Source: Maylandia zebra (lineage: Eukaryota > Chordata > Actinopteri > Cichliformes > Cichlidae). Taken from it: a DNA stretch of 64,000 nucleotides. Both the position numbers and the translations under genes were made by a program. The notes beneath the pieces are model-generated. The model saw nothing but the letters and a program-made list of their open reading frames with translations, had not been told where the DNA came from and made no database searches. This document shows, piece by piece, positions 1-10,400 of the stretch. The stretch is from NCBI RefSeq assembly GCF_041146795.1, contig NC_135174.1, positions 24,638,878 through 24,702,877 of the forward strand, in the 5' to 3' direction. Positions within the stretch are counted from its first letter, which is position 1. Every line of letters begins with the position of its first letter.

Positions 1-2376
1 GTTATATAGAATTTTTTCTTGTAAATGTCTGGGTATTACTGAACATAGTGGAAGTTTCACCTGAATCTAAGGTCATTACTGCTGCTATTTCACTGTCATT
101 CAAGGGCAATTCGTTTACAATAAACACTCTATTCTGTACTATGGACTTAAACTTAATTAGTTAACATGTTGGCTGCTTTGCGTTCACATGAAATTGTTTT
201 GGTTTTTTGGTTTTGTTTTGTTTTTTGCTAATTCCATAGCAAAAATTATCCTGCTGTTTATGTAGATGTACTTTCTTCTTTGTGTCGGGCCTAAACAGTT
301 CACAGCTTGCACTATACTTTCTTATGTGCTTTGTTAAAAATCATGCATACTAAAACCCCTGTAAACTGTGACACTTTGATTCAAGCTGGTTCTGTATTAT
401 TTTTGATGTAGATAATGAACTTCTCTTTGTTGTCTTATCAGATTATACCTGGCCAAAGTGATATCTCATGTCTTATTTATTTCATGTCATTCAATTTCCT
501 CTGGCGTTCATGTAGCTTAAAAAAGTGTTTGGATGACCTTTAGCTTGGGGGAAAAAAGGTTCATTGTCAACAGCCCTGAGAGGAAGTCATGAAACAACAT
601 GCAAAATATGTTCTCACTTGGTTCTTCTCTCAAGATACCTGGTTGTTTTTAGCTTGTGGCGAGTAGCAAGGCCACTGTCCTCCACAGGGAATGAACCCCA
701 CTCCACCCCATAGTCATTTATATGAGCCAGAGGTATAACATAGACTCAGGGTACAGAGGAGGGGGGTAAAAATTACCATTTTTAGAGCAGCATTCACAGC
801 TGTAACTAAGCAACAACAACTTTATTTAGTGTCCTTGCGCAGGTCAAGCTGTGCCATTTCCCATCAGGGATGGCGGGCGTGATGAGAGAACAGCAGCTGC
901 GATATCTGTAATTGGTGTCGGAGATAAATTAAAAATACAGGAAATGAGAATAGTATGGAGGACTGTAAGTGCCAAAATTACTTACACACACACACAAATA
1001 TAGCAGTGGCTTTCAGATGCTGGAAATGAGGTTGGAGACTCAACCTCATCAAGCTAACTGACCAGAGATCAGTGGAAACACAAAGAAAGAAATGCTTCAT
1101 CTTATACTCATGTGATGATTAAAAGCTTGGATGGGTTGATAAAGGGGTTTGGAATCTTAAAACTGGCTGTTGCAGACTTTAACATGGGAATGGCGGAATA
1201 CATTTATCTGTTTTGGATAAAAATGAAGACTTTATTCTACGAAACAGGCAATGCCCCTTTTTAAATCTGAAATTTACTGATGAAAAGTTTGGAGATTTAA
1301 AGTTAGACACTTTTATTCCAAGTGCAGCCTCCGTGTCTGAGTCTAATTTAACACTGGAATGCTAATTAGAAAAGATACGTGGGAGAAAGTGAGCGAAATG
1401 AACAGCAACATCTTCCTGCATCTCATCAGCATCCTTTGCAGTCATGTCACTCTCCCGCTCCACATAAACAGTCACATTGCCTAACCATTTCCCGTGGCCG
1501 GGGTTATAAAGTATACCATTCGCCTGCTGCACTCTTCACGTTGGCTTCATGCGAAGACTTATTTGTATTCGTCCGATGGTTTCCACTTGGTTGTATTTGT
1601 TTTTTGGAGAGCAACACTGGGGGTGAACCCTGAATGCCTTTTGCAGTCAAAAATGATGAATTCAGTAGAAGAACTGCAAAGAAAGCAACCAGTAGTTGTG
1701 CCAAAATTCAACGCCTTGTTGAATTTGAACAAATCACCCGCTGGACGAGTGTTAAATTTTCTGTTCCTGTTACAGAGGACAGCTCACACTGAAGGTTAAA
1801 GGCTGTCCCTCAGGCAATCACACAACCATCTGTCATGTTCATTTAAGCTGTGGGATATTTAAGGACACCTTCAAATCTTGTCAGTATTAAGCCGTGAAAA
1901 CATTTACATTCACCCTGGAGTACAACTTAAAAAACATGTAATTCTTCTTAAGTTTTTACACTGAGCGATGCAGACAGCACAACAGCTGTGCTACTTCTTC
2001 TTCTCTCGATGTGCTGAAACCCACCTCTAAAGAAAATCTGTATTTAAACATCAACATCTGAAAGTTGTTGGGTTTTTTTATTTCAAAGTTCCATCTGCGG
2101 CACTTATTACACAAATCTTTAAATAACCTTGAGATTTAAAAACAGTTATCTGCTCTTTAGTATGCCCGCTGACAAAGCTCTGGTGGATCCATTTAAAGTC
2201 TATTCAAATGTGGCATTTAGAGCTGGAACTGTGAGCATTTTTCCTTCAAGTGGGCTCTGCTGCAAACAGAAGGAGATGGTTAAAAAAAAAATAAAAAAAA
2301 ATCAGACAACAGTGTGGTATTATCCAGGAAAACAAATCAAAAGGAAGCCGATGCAGAAACTGTTATTCACCAGTGA
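1..2376. other. Unassigned non-coding DNA downstream of mrpl43
   Basis: I see no exon with recognisable protein similarity here. The block is AT-rich with a short CA run near 984-997. In other vertebrates the 3' end of a semaphorin gene (SEMA4G) faces mrpl43 in convergent orientation, so part of this stretch could be the 3' UTR of such a neighbour. That is synteny inference only. Short open frames at 1379-1799 show no family signature and are probably chance. Confidence 0.4.
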
Positions 2377-2382
2377 TTTAAT
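2377..2382 (-). other. Candidate polyadenylation signal of mrpl43
   Basis: Read on the minus strand this is ATTAAA, about 50 nt beyond the mrpl43 stop codon. It is the nearest plausible signal. An AATAAA on the same strand at 2077-2082 is a more distant alternative, so the 3' end is not settled. Confidence 0.35.
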
Positions 2383-2433
2383 TTAAATTGCAAAAAATAC
2401 AAATGGAAGTTCAACATTTTCTTTCGTTAGTCC

Positions 2434-5400
2434 TTATTGAGAATCTGGTTTCTGTGGCCTTAAGGGGCCAATAGACGGGGGCCGGTTGGTGAAAGGGTGC
2501 CACAGGCCCTGGATGCTGGGACTGTCTGTGTGGAAGGGTTTGCGGATGCGGATGATTTCCAGACCGGACTGATTGGTCAGCTTAGTCAAAAGCTCGGATA
2601 TCTGCTGAGACGTTTTGCTCGTGATGGTTTCTTCCCTCACGTTGCCATTTACTGCAAAAAAGGAAAATATATGCGACTTTTAAGAGGACACCTACAACAT
2701 TAACATTAACAACAATACCTTCTACCTATGTTATACTGCCCCCTACAGTATCTAAGACTGCTTTATGGCAGTTTACTTTTCGTGCTTCTTATTAAGTAAG
2801 TAAAAATGAGACTGAACAACAGATTTTGGATATAACATTAACACAAACTGTCTGTTTCTAAAAATGTTCATTTGGATTTGGCACATGGTTTCATAGCTGG
2901 GTATTATAACAGTGAAGTTGGATGAAAAATCTACCTTATCCATACTCAAGCTTTTTGAAAATGGAGTGTTCATTAAAACTTCTGACAAAATGTTTAAAAA
3001 TTAAATGAAATATTAATTTGCATATGTGACTTTTAATTTGTTTCATATTTGCTGATGAAGAATTCTAAAATATTAATTCATCAAATATGATACAATTGGC
3101 GTGACAGGGTTAAAGACTATTACATGCCTTCTATATGAGAAGCTGGAAATAAAATATCAGTTCCCTATCTGCAAAATTCTCATTTCTACAATACTTCCAA
3201 ATTTGCTGTCAGAGATCCAGGATCCAAATATTTTAGAGATTTCAAGCATCCATCATTCTATAAATGTCCTTACTGATAAAGCCACAGTACCAGATATTTA
3301 CCCTAAAAATATGAAGAATCTGGTTCAAGGAGTTTTCAGATAATATGAAAGAAATGTTAGAAAATATGCCTTGATGCATGCTCAATCATACAGGTAAGGA
3401 AATCCTGAAAAGATGATTCTTTTTTTTCTGGAAGTAGCATTTTCAGTGGGGAAAACGTTTCATCCCCATCCACGTGACTTCTTCAGTCTCAGCTGACTGC
3501 TGGTTTCCCCAGTCTTATGAACAGTACATCTGCATAGCCAAATATGGAGTTTCCTCAACAGCCTGAAGACAGAAGGATGCCATACCAAGGATGTGGAAAG
3601 CGGGGGAAAAATTTGCCTGACAGAAAACTCACCCAAACAGTAAAAAACATCCTTGCAGGGTTAAATTTAAAGCCGAGGCAAATTCCGATAGTCGAATTGA
3701 TCACAGCTACAGAAACAGCAATTCAAAACATCAACTTTGCAGATGTGGAAGCAGAGCAACTGGGGACGAAAATGTCCTCAGCATCCAACATCAACATGGG
3801 GGAGAGGAAGGCACTCACATCGCTTAGTAATAACAACATTATCATCCTTCCGGCAGACAAGGGTAGGTGCATGCTTTTGCTAAACCAGAAAGACTAACAT
3901 GAGAAAATTGTGTTGCTGCACAGTGACAAAAATACTTATGAGCCCCTGAAATGAGAACCAGGTAGTTGTTACAGGAAGAGGGTGATAGACTGTCTCAAAC
4001 AGTTAGAGCAAGACATCGTTATTGAGCAAACCTCATACCACAGGCTATACCCAGGAGAATCTAAACCAAGTCTGTATGGTTTACAGACGATACATAAACA
4101 GGGTGCACCTGTAAGACCAACTGTCTGTATGATCAACTCGGTCACCTATAACATCAACAAGTTGCTGGTTTCAATTGTCAACCTATTGGTGGGCAGCTCT
4201 AAACACCACATCCAGAACACTTTGGATGGAATCAGTTAAGTCTTATCTCATCTTATTTTAGTCAGGCACATCTGTGATGGTTAGTTTGGAAGCATTTGAA
4301 AGCTTACCATCTCTAGAGAGTCATGACTATATTCCTACGTGATTACCATTCATTTTGGTACTCATCTTTTTATTCAGTATACATTATCGATTACTCAGTT
4401 CAGAGTCTAGTGAGTGGAATATAATAAATGTTCTAATAAACATTCAGTTGCTCTCTATTATAATTTCATTACCTTTAAACTCCTTAACAGAAGCTTGTAA
4501 TCTTAACTCCTTCTCTCTTTGCTTTATATCTACATCAACAAATGATATATATTCAGAAATCTCACTGTCACTCTGCTTCACCATTGTTCCAGTAAATTTA
4601 TTCAGGTCTGATTCGAACAGAGCTGTGGGCACTTACAGTATTCTGCAACTATTTTTGGTACTCTGCAGGGCTGCGGAGACACATAGACGACAGTTCCAGG
4701 GTTCTTGTTGGCATAATCCACAACTCCCTCCTCGATGAAATCCCTGAAAAAGCAGGTTAACCGGTATTACAGTTTGGTAAGGGTGACAGAGTTTTTTGTT
4801 TGTTTTTTGAGCCATACCTGCCAATTATTTTCATTACTGGTTAATAAATTATTATACTTTTGTTTAAACCACACAGTCTGAGCGTAGCTGTATAAAATGG
4901 AAAATTAAATGACAATCATATAATTTAATTTTATGCTTTGTGCTACTTTTCATTTCAAAAAGAAAAAGAAATGCATGAACAGTTAAATAACTGATAATAA
5001 AACAAACTTGGGGGAAAAAAATCTTTCCAGATGACAGACATCACCCTGCAATTTTCAGATATGAATTTTTAAAAAAACATTTTCTTTAAAATACAATTTT
5101 AGAAGAGCACAGGATGTTTTAATTGGTTAATGTGAAGCTGGACCCTTTCACTATTATAATGCAAATGTAAAGTATTTGGCCTATTTTGTGTGTTAGCAAG
5201 CAGATAAACAGCTTAAAATGAATCAACAGAAACATTATTTTTATCTTTAGGCTACTGAAGTCACAGAACATTCAGTCATGAAGTCAGAAACTATTCTGAG
5301 CAGTGAAAAATTCTGCTGAGAGTCTGCAAATGTAACTGCTGCTAGCATCATGATGTGGCGTTTGAACAATAAAGGGCTGTTGGTGATGTCTGTCAACATC

Positions 5401-6786
5401 TACTGCCAGTGCTAAAAGATTCTTCTACTATGATCCCTGAATCCATATCACAGGAATGTGATGATCATCTGGCTTTCTGATTGTGTGTTACAGAAGCAGG
5501 TAGTGCATTTGAGCCTACATGCTATAATAGGAACTGCAAAAATCCTGCTTAACTGCACATTTTTGGGCCATTTCTAAAATACTCTATCAGTTACACCTTG
5601 TCAGTACTGGGTTTGACCGCTTTTTGCCCTCAGAACTGGTATTATTCTTTGTGGCATAGATTCAACAAGGTGCTGGAAACATTCCTCAGAGATTTTGGTG
5701 CATATTTACATGACAGCATCACATAGTTGCTGCAGATCTGTTTGTTGTACATCCTTGTTGCAAACCTACTGCTCCTGCTACTAAAGATGCTCTATTAGAT
5801 TGAGATGCAGTGACTGCGGAGACCATGTGAGTACAATAAATTCACTGTCATGTTAATGAAATCATATTGAGAGGATTTCAGCTCTGTGACATGACATCAG
5901 AAGGCGACTTGGGGTTCATTATCTTGCCCAAGGATACTTCGCTATGTAGACCGGAGGAGCCGGACATCAAAACACCAACTTTCTGATCAGTTGGTGACCT
6001 GCTCTGCCTCCTGAGCTACAATTCATGATTTCATGTAGTTTACACCAAATTCTGACCCTTCCATTCGAATGTTGCATCATTTCCAATTTTCTATTGTCCA
6101 GCTTTGGTGTAGGTTCAGTTTCCTGTTCTCAGCTGAAAGGAGTGACATCAGGTGTCTTCTGCTGCTGTAGCCCATCTGCTCAAAGGTTTAACGTGCTGTG
6201 CGTTCACAGATGCTCGTCTACATCTTTAACTTTCTTCAAAATTCTGATGCTCGTTTGGACTTCATCTGGTCTTTGGCCATGTCTACATGTGTTCGGTTGC
6301 TGCCATTGTGATTTGTTCACGAGATATTTGCATTAACGAGTAGTTGAAAGGGTGTTCCTAATGAAGCGGCAGATGAGCATATTGTATGCTATGACGTTAT
6401 GACAAATAGATTTTTAACCTGCTGTTGGCTTACAGCATCTTTTGGATTCCTCCACCGGGAAAGACGGCTGATTAATGAAAATAATGAGGTACAAGACTAA
6501 CGTCAACATAATAGACTGGGATCTAATTTAAGAATAATTACAAGATCTAAATCAATAAACCGTGTGCTAATCAGGAAACCAAGTAATCTCTTAGATTTTT
6601 TCAAGGCCGTGACTTAGAGGAACTGTCTACATAAACTATCAAAGACTTCTTTTACCTGGCTCCCAGCGAACTCTGAGCCTTTTTGGAGAAGACGATGGAG
6701 ATGCGTTTTAGCTGGCAAACGTACCGACCGACGCCATTTTGAAGGACACTTCTCAAAAAACGACTCGGTGTCCCTCTGGAAGTCAT
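2434..6786 (-). CDS. mrpl43: Mitochondrial large ribosomal subunit protein mL43 (MRPL43), three coding exons
   Basis: Nuclear gene for a structural protein of the mitochondrial 39S ribosomal subunit, working in the matrix. Coding exons on the minus strand are 6786-6656 (131 nt), 4743-4637 (107 nt) and 2651-2434 (218 nt); they sum to 456 nt, giving 151 aa plus TAA. All introns are GT/AG (donors GTAAAA and GTAAGT; acceptors TTTTCAG and TTTGCAG). The N-terminus [10 protein letters not shown], the central [15 protein letters not shown] and the C-terminal [16 protein letters not shown] and WHPFTN segments are diagnostic of MRPL43, and the core belongs to the thioredoxin-like L51/S25/CI-B8 fold family. 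Length is close to the usual ~150-160 aa. It lies head-to-head with twnk, as in mammals. Both introns carry transposon relics. The 5' UTR boundary cannot be fixed from sequence alone. Confidence 0.96.
3436..4245 (+). mobile_element. Penelope-like retroelement fragment (reverse transcriptase), decayed
   Basis: It lies in mrpl43 intron 2, opposite in orientation to the gene. The left part (about 3436-3540) contains the teleost Penelope terminal-repeat pattern AACGTTTCATC followed by GTGACTTCTTCAGTCTCA. A reading frame then runs from 3544 with ILPADKGR, the N-terminal RT signature of these elements. After in-frame stops at 3895-3897 and 3952-3954 it resumes at 3982 with YHRLYPGES, the [15 protein letters not shown] block and a [12 protein letters not shown] block, all typical of Penelope/Poseidon/Neptune RT. 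The frame ends at a stop near 4237. The catalytic RT motifs and the GIY-YIG endonuclease are absent, so the copy is truncated and inactive. Confidence 0.85.
5586..6376 (-). mobile_element. Tc1-like DNA transposon, internally deleted, interrupted by another repeat
   Basis: It lies in mrpl43 intron 1. The plus strand reads as the antisense of a teleost Tc1-like transposase gene: a left end with GTTACACCTTGTCAGTACTG, the segment AAGGTGCTGGAAACATTCCT, and after an interruption CCAAATTCTGACCCTTCCAT and a right end with TTGAAAGGGTGTTCCTAATG. Left GTTACACCTT and right GGTGTTCCTAA are the degraded terminal inverted repeats. The interruption at about 5894-6020 is a different dispersed repeat. Much of the transposase is missing and no long frame survives. 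A second copy of the same family lies at 59758-60150. Confidence 0.8.
5894..6020 (+). repeat. Teleost dispersed repeat nested in the Tc1-like element
   Basis: This segment (CGACTTGGGGTTCATTATCT, then TTGCCCAAGGATACTTCG, ending TGCCTCCTGAGCTA) matches parts of 18236-18350 and 38440-38705. It sits exactly where similarity to the Tc1-like element stops and resumes, so it inserted later or replaced a deleted part. I recognise the family as common in teleosts but cannot give its class. Confidence 0.7.
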
Positions 6787-7155
6787 CGTTAATCTGCTCT
6801 TTTTCTACTGCTGCACAAAAATAACACAGTCAAACACACTAAACGGTAACAAGGCTCTCAGAGGACAACCTGACGGGCATGTACACAGCGCTGTCCGTCA
6901 GTAGCAAGTTCCGGAGTGAAACGCATAGCTGACATAACGGTTAACAAAAAAAGATACCTTCTAGAAGAAGACTTTTTTCGTTGACAAATTAAACGTCCAA
7001 CCACTACATTTATTTTCTACTATAAAAATGATCACGTTAAGTACAATTTAAAAGGTAAATATGTGTTAGTCTAGCTTTCCGAATATCTAGTCTTCCGTAT
7101 TGTTCACACGGACTTGTTTTGGAAACGCACCGAAAAGCCCGGGTTAGAGTGGAGC
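6787..7155. promoter_or_regulatory. Putative bidirectional mrpl43/twnk promoter region
   Basis: The region between the mrpl43 ATG (6786, minus) and the first ATG of the twnk leader (7156, plus) is about 370 bp. It is richer in CpG than its flanks and has no obvious TATA box near either gene. ETS/GABP-type cores occur at 6909-6914 (TTCCGG), 7076-7081 (TTTCCG) and 7092-7097 (CTTCCG), a motif class common in promoters of nuclear mitochondrial genes. Head-to-head arrangement of these genes is conserved in vertebrates. Exact start sites are not visible. Confidence 0.6.
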
Positions 7156-7436
7156 ATGGGAGGAGAGGAGGACAGATATCAGAGACTGTAAGTTGTTCTT
7201 TTTCAGCCTCATGTTTTATTAAACGCCACTAACTTTTGAGTGATGTTTTCATACGCCTCCATGATAATTTTCATGTTCGGTACGTCTCCGTTTGACAAGA
7301 AAATAACGGTTTTCTGCCTCTCCTTAATTTGACTGTCTAGGTCACCCCAAAACTTTGCTGTGCTTTTCCTATATTAGGCTGCTTGTTTCCTCATGTCTTG
7401 GTGTCTTTTTGCAGGTTCAACGTGCTGACCACATAA
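7156..7436 (+). other. twnk 5' leader with a 17-codon upstream ORF spanning the leader intron
   Basis: A leader exon ends at 7189 before a consensus donor (GTAAGT at 7190). The acceptor TTTTTGCAG ends at 7414. Across this junction an ATG at 7156 opens the frame MGGEEDRYQRLFNVLTT, closed by TAA at 7434-7436. The main ATG follows at 7440 in the same frame, so the leader ATG cannot give an N-terminal extension if the intron is spliced. The frame is short and unrelated to known peptides; its likeliest role, if translated, is to tune initiation at twnk. The exon start is not defined. Confidence 0.55.
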
Positions 7437-7439
7437 CCA

Positions 7440-10400
7440 ATGTGGAAAGGCTTGCTGCTGAGGAGCTCCACCTGTCTCTTGCAGGTGGGAGCTCCAAGGT
7501 TTCTCCTCCAAGGATGTCTTACATCTCCATTTTTGAGACCTCTAGCAAAGAGGCTGCTTCACAGGCCATTTCCAATACCTTGGGGTACAGGCTACTTCCT
7601 GACACACACTGGGACCAGAGGTTATAAAAAAGACACCAACTCTACTTTAGAGTTCCCTGTGACCCCAGTCACAGTCACAGACATCAAACAGTATCTACGC
7701 TCCAAAGATATTCCCTTCCACGATGGTTACAGCTGCCTCCACATTCCCAGCATCTTTGTGGATTTGTCAACCAGGAAGGAGGTCTTCTCCCTGTTCATTG
7801 ACAAAACCACGGGACAGTTTCTGTGCAAGGACACGCTGGTGGAGGGGAGCTGGGAGGACCTCCAGGACTGTTTGGAGGTGATGCAGAAGGACAGGGAAGA
7901 GTCCCTTAACCCTAATGTGCTTCTGGGGTATCCGGAGAGTGTGGAGGAGCAGGAGGAGAGAGAGAGGGAGCTGAGAGAGGTGCAGAGGATCTGGTCCACC
8001 TCTGTGCCACTCACTGACCTCCCAGAGGATGAAGCTCAGCTGATTAAAACCATTTTCCAGGTATTATTCTGTGTAATTTGTGATTCTTAATTCAAAAGAT
8101 GACACGAGCAGCTCATGAACAGCTTCCCCAGAGCTGTTGCCCTCACCACACATCTCCCTGCACTGATTACAAAGATCGGCAACAACTAACACACACACAC
8201 ATCCTCAGCTCTGTGACAAACATATAGAATAGAATAGAATTCAACTTTATTGTCATTGCACATGCACAGGTACAGGGCAACGAAATGCAGTTTGCATCCA
8301 TCCAGAAGTGCTTTAGTGATATAGATATATTACAATAAATATTAGCAATAATATAGATATGTAAATATATTACAGAAATGGGTCTATTATGGAATGTTAT
8401 GATGTACACGGTATGAAGTATGTTGTGAATATTCTATAACTATAGGTATGTACAGGCTGTAGTGAGTACAAGCTATGTACAGGCTATGAACAGGATATAA
8501 ATATGAAAAACTACACAGAATATGAAATAAATAACTTTACAGAATCTGAGATATACAGTTATACAGAAATGGGAACTGTGCAAGTTGTAAACAGTTGTAG
8601 GATTAAAGATTATCGTATGTACAGAATGATTATTACAGAGCTATACAGTAGTGCAGTTAAGATAAGTGAGATATGTGGATAATTCTACAGAGGCTATATA
8701 AAGTCCTGGTGGTTGTGAGTGGTGGTTCAGTCCATGTTATTATTGTGTGTTTGAGGGTACAGTTGTCCATTGTGGGTGTGTGTATGTTCAGTCCATGTTT
8801 TAATGTGGGTCAGATGTCAGGAGGCAGAGTTCAGGAGTCTGACAGCTGTGGGGAAGAAGCTGTTCCGGTACCTGGTGGTCTTAGTCCGGAGGCTCCTGTG
8901 GCGCCTCCCAGAGGGCAGGAGGGTGCAGAGTCCATGTGATGGGTGACTGGGGTCTCTGATGATTTTCCCAGCCCTTTTCAGACACCGCTTCCTGTAGATG
9001 TCTTTTATGGCAGGAAGTGGTGCTCCGGCAATGCGCTGGGCAGTTTTCACGACCCTCTGCAACGCCTTCCGGTCCGAGGCAGAGCAGTTCCCGTACCAGA
9101 CTGTTATACAGTTGGTCAGGATGCTCTCGATGGTGCAACGATAGAAGTTCACCAGGATGTCTGAGGACAGGTGGTTCTTCCTCAGAGTCTTCAAGAAGAA
9201 GAGGTGCTGGTGAGCCTTCTTGACCAGCTTGGAGCAGTTGGTCGTCCAGGTGAGATCCTCGGAGATGTGGACTCCCAGGAACTTGAAGCTGCTCACACGC
9301 TCCACAGCCGTCCCCTTAATGTGGATGGGTGGATGTGGGTCAGCATTCCTCCTGTAGTCCACGATGAGCTCCTTGGTCTTCTCGGTGTTAAGCAGCAGGT
9401 TGTTTGTGTCGCACCACTCAGCCAGACGATCCACCTCCTCCCTGTAGGCGGCCTCATCGTTGTCACTGATGAGGCCAATCACCGTGGTGTCATCTGCAAA
9501 CTTAATGATGGTGTTGGAACCATCAGCAGGTCTGCAGTCGTGGGTGAAGAGGGAGTAGAGGAAAGGGCTCATCACACAGCCTTGTGGTACACCGGTGTTC
9601 ATTGTGATGGTAGATGAGCAGCGGTTATCCAGCCGGACATGTTGGGGGCGGTTGGTCAGGAAGTCCAGTAACCATTTGCAGATGAGGGAACTGATGCCCA
9701 GGTCTGTCAGTTTCCTGATGAGTTGTGAGGGGTGGATTGTATTGAATGCTGAACTGAAGTCTATAAACAGCATTCTGGCGTATGTGTTGTTGTTGTCCAG
9801 GTGTCAGAGGACAGAGTGCAGTGCGATGGAGACTGCATCCTCTGTGCTCCTGTTCTGGCGGTATGCGAATTGGTGGGGGTCCAGGGTGGGGGGGAGACAG
9901 GATTTGAAGTGTGCTAGGACCAGTCGCTCTAAGCACTTAGTGATGATGGGGGTGAGTGCTACTGGGCGGTAGTCATTGAGGCAAGATGGGTTGGAGTTTT
10001 TGGGTATCGGGACGATGGAGGTGGATTTGAAGCAGGCCGGTACCACAGCGTGGGCCAAGGACAGGTTGAATATGTCTGTCAGCACTCCTGCAAGCTCCCC
10101 AGAACACGCTCTGAGGACACGCCCGGGATATGTGCACATACACAACCATTCTCATCCTCTGAGACTGCTAGTACCTGAATGTAAAGTCACTTTAAACATA
10201 TATATTTATTTTGTTAAATATGGTGGTGTATGTACAAGACCTTACCTTTTCCTCTACAGTGTCATCTGGCACAGTAATGTCAATGCTTTGTTTCAGATCA
10301 CAAAGATCTCCAATGCAACCCTCAAGAAGTTTGGAGTGAGATTATTCAAGCCAACCAAAAGCCTGGTTTTCCCCTGGTTTGGTGGACCTGATTCCTCTTT

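Noticed and set aside
1379..1799. Overlapping short frames left of mrpl43
   Set aside because: No similarity to a semaphorin C-terminus or any family I know; probably chance in non-coding DNA.
8943..9617. Plus-strand open frames across 8943-9617, including 148 aa at 9171-9617
   Set aside because: They are antisense to the LINE reverse transcriptase and owe their openness to its codon structure.
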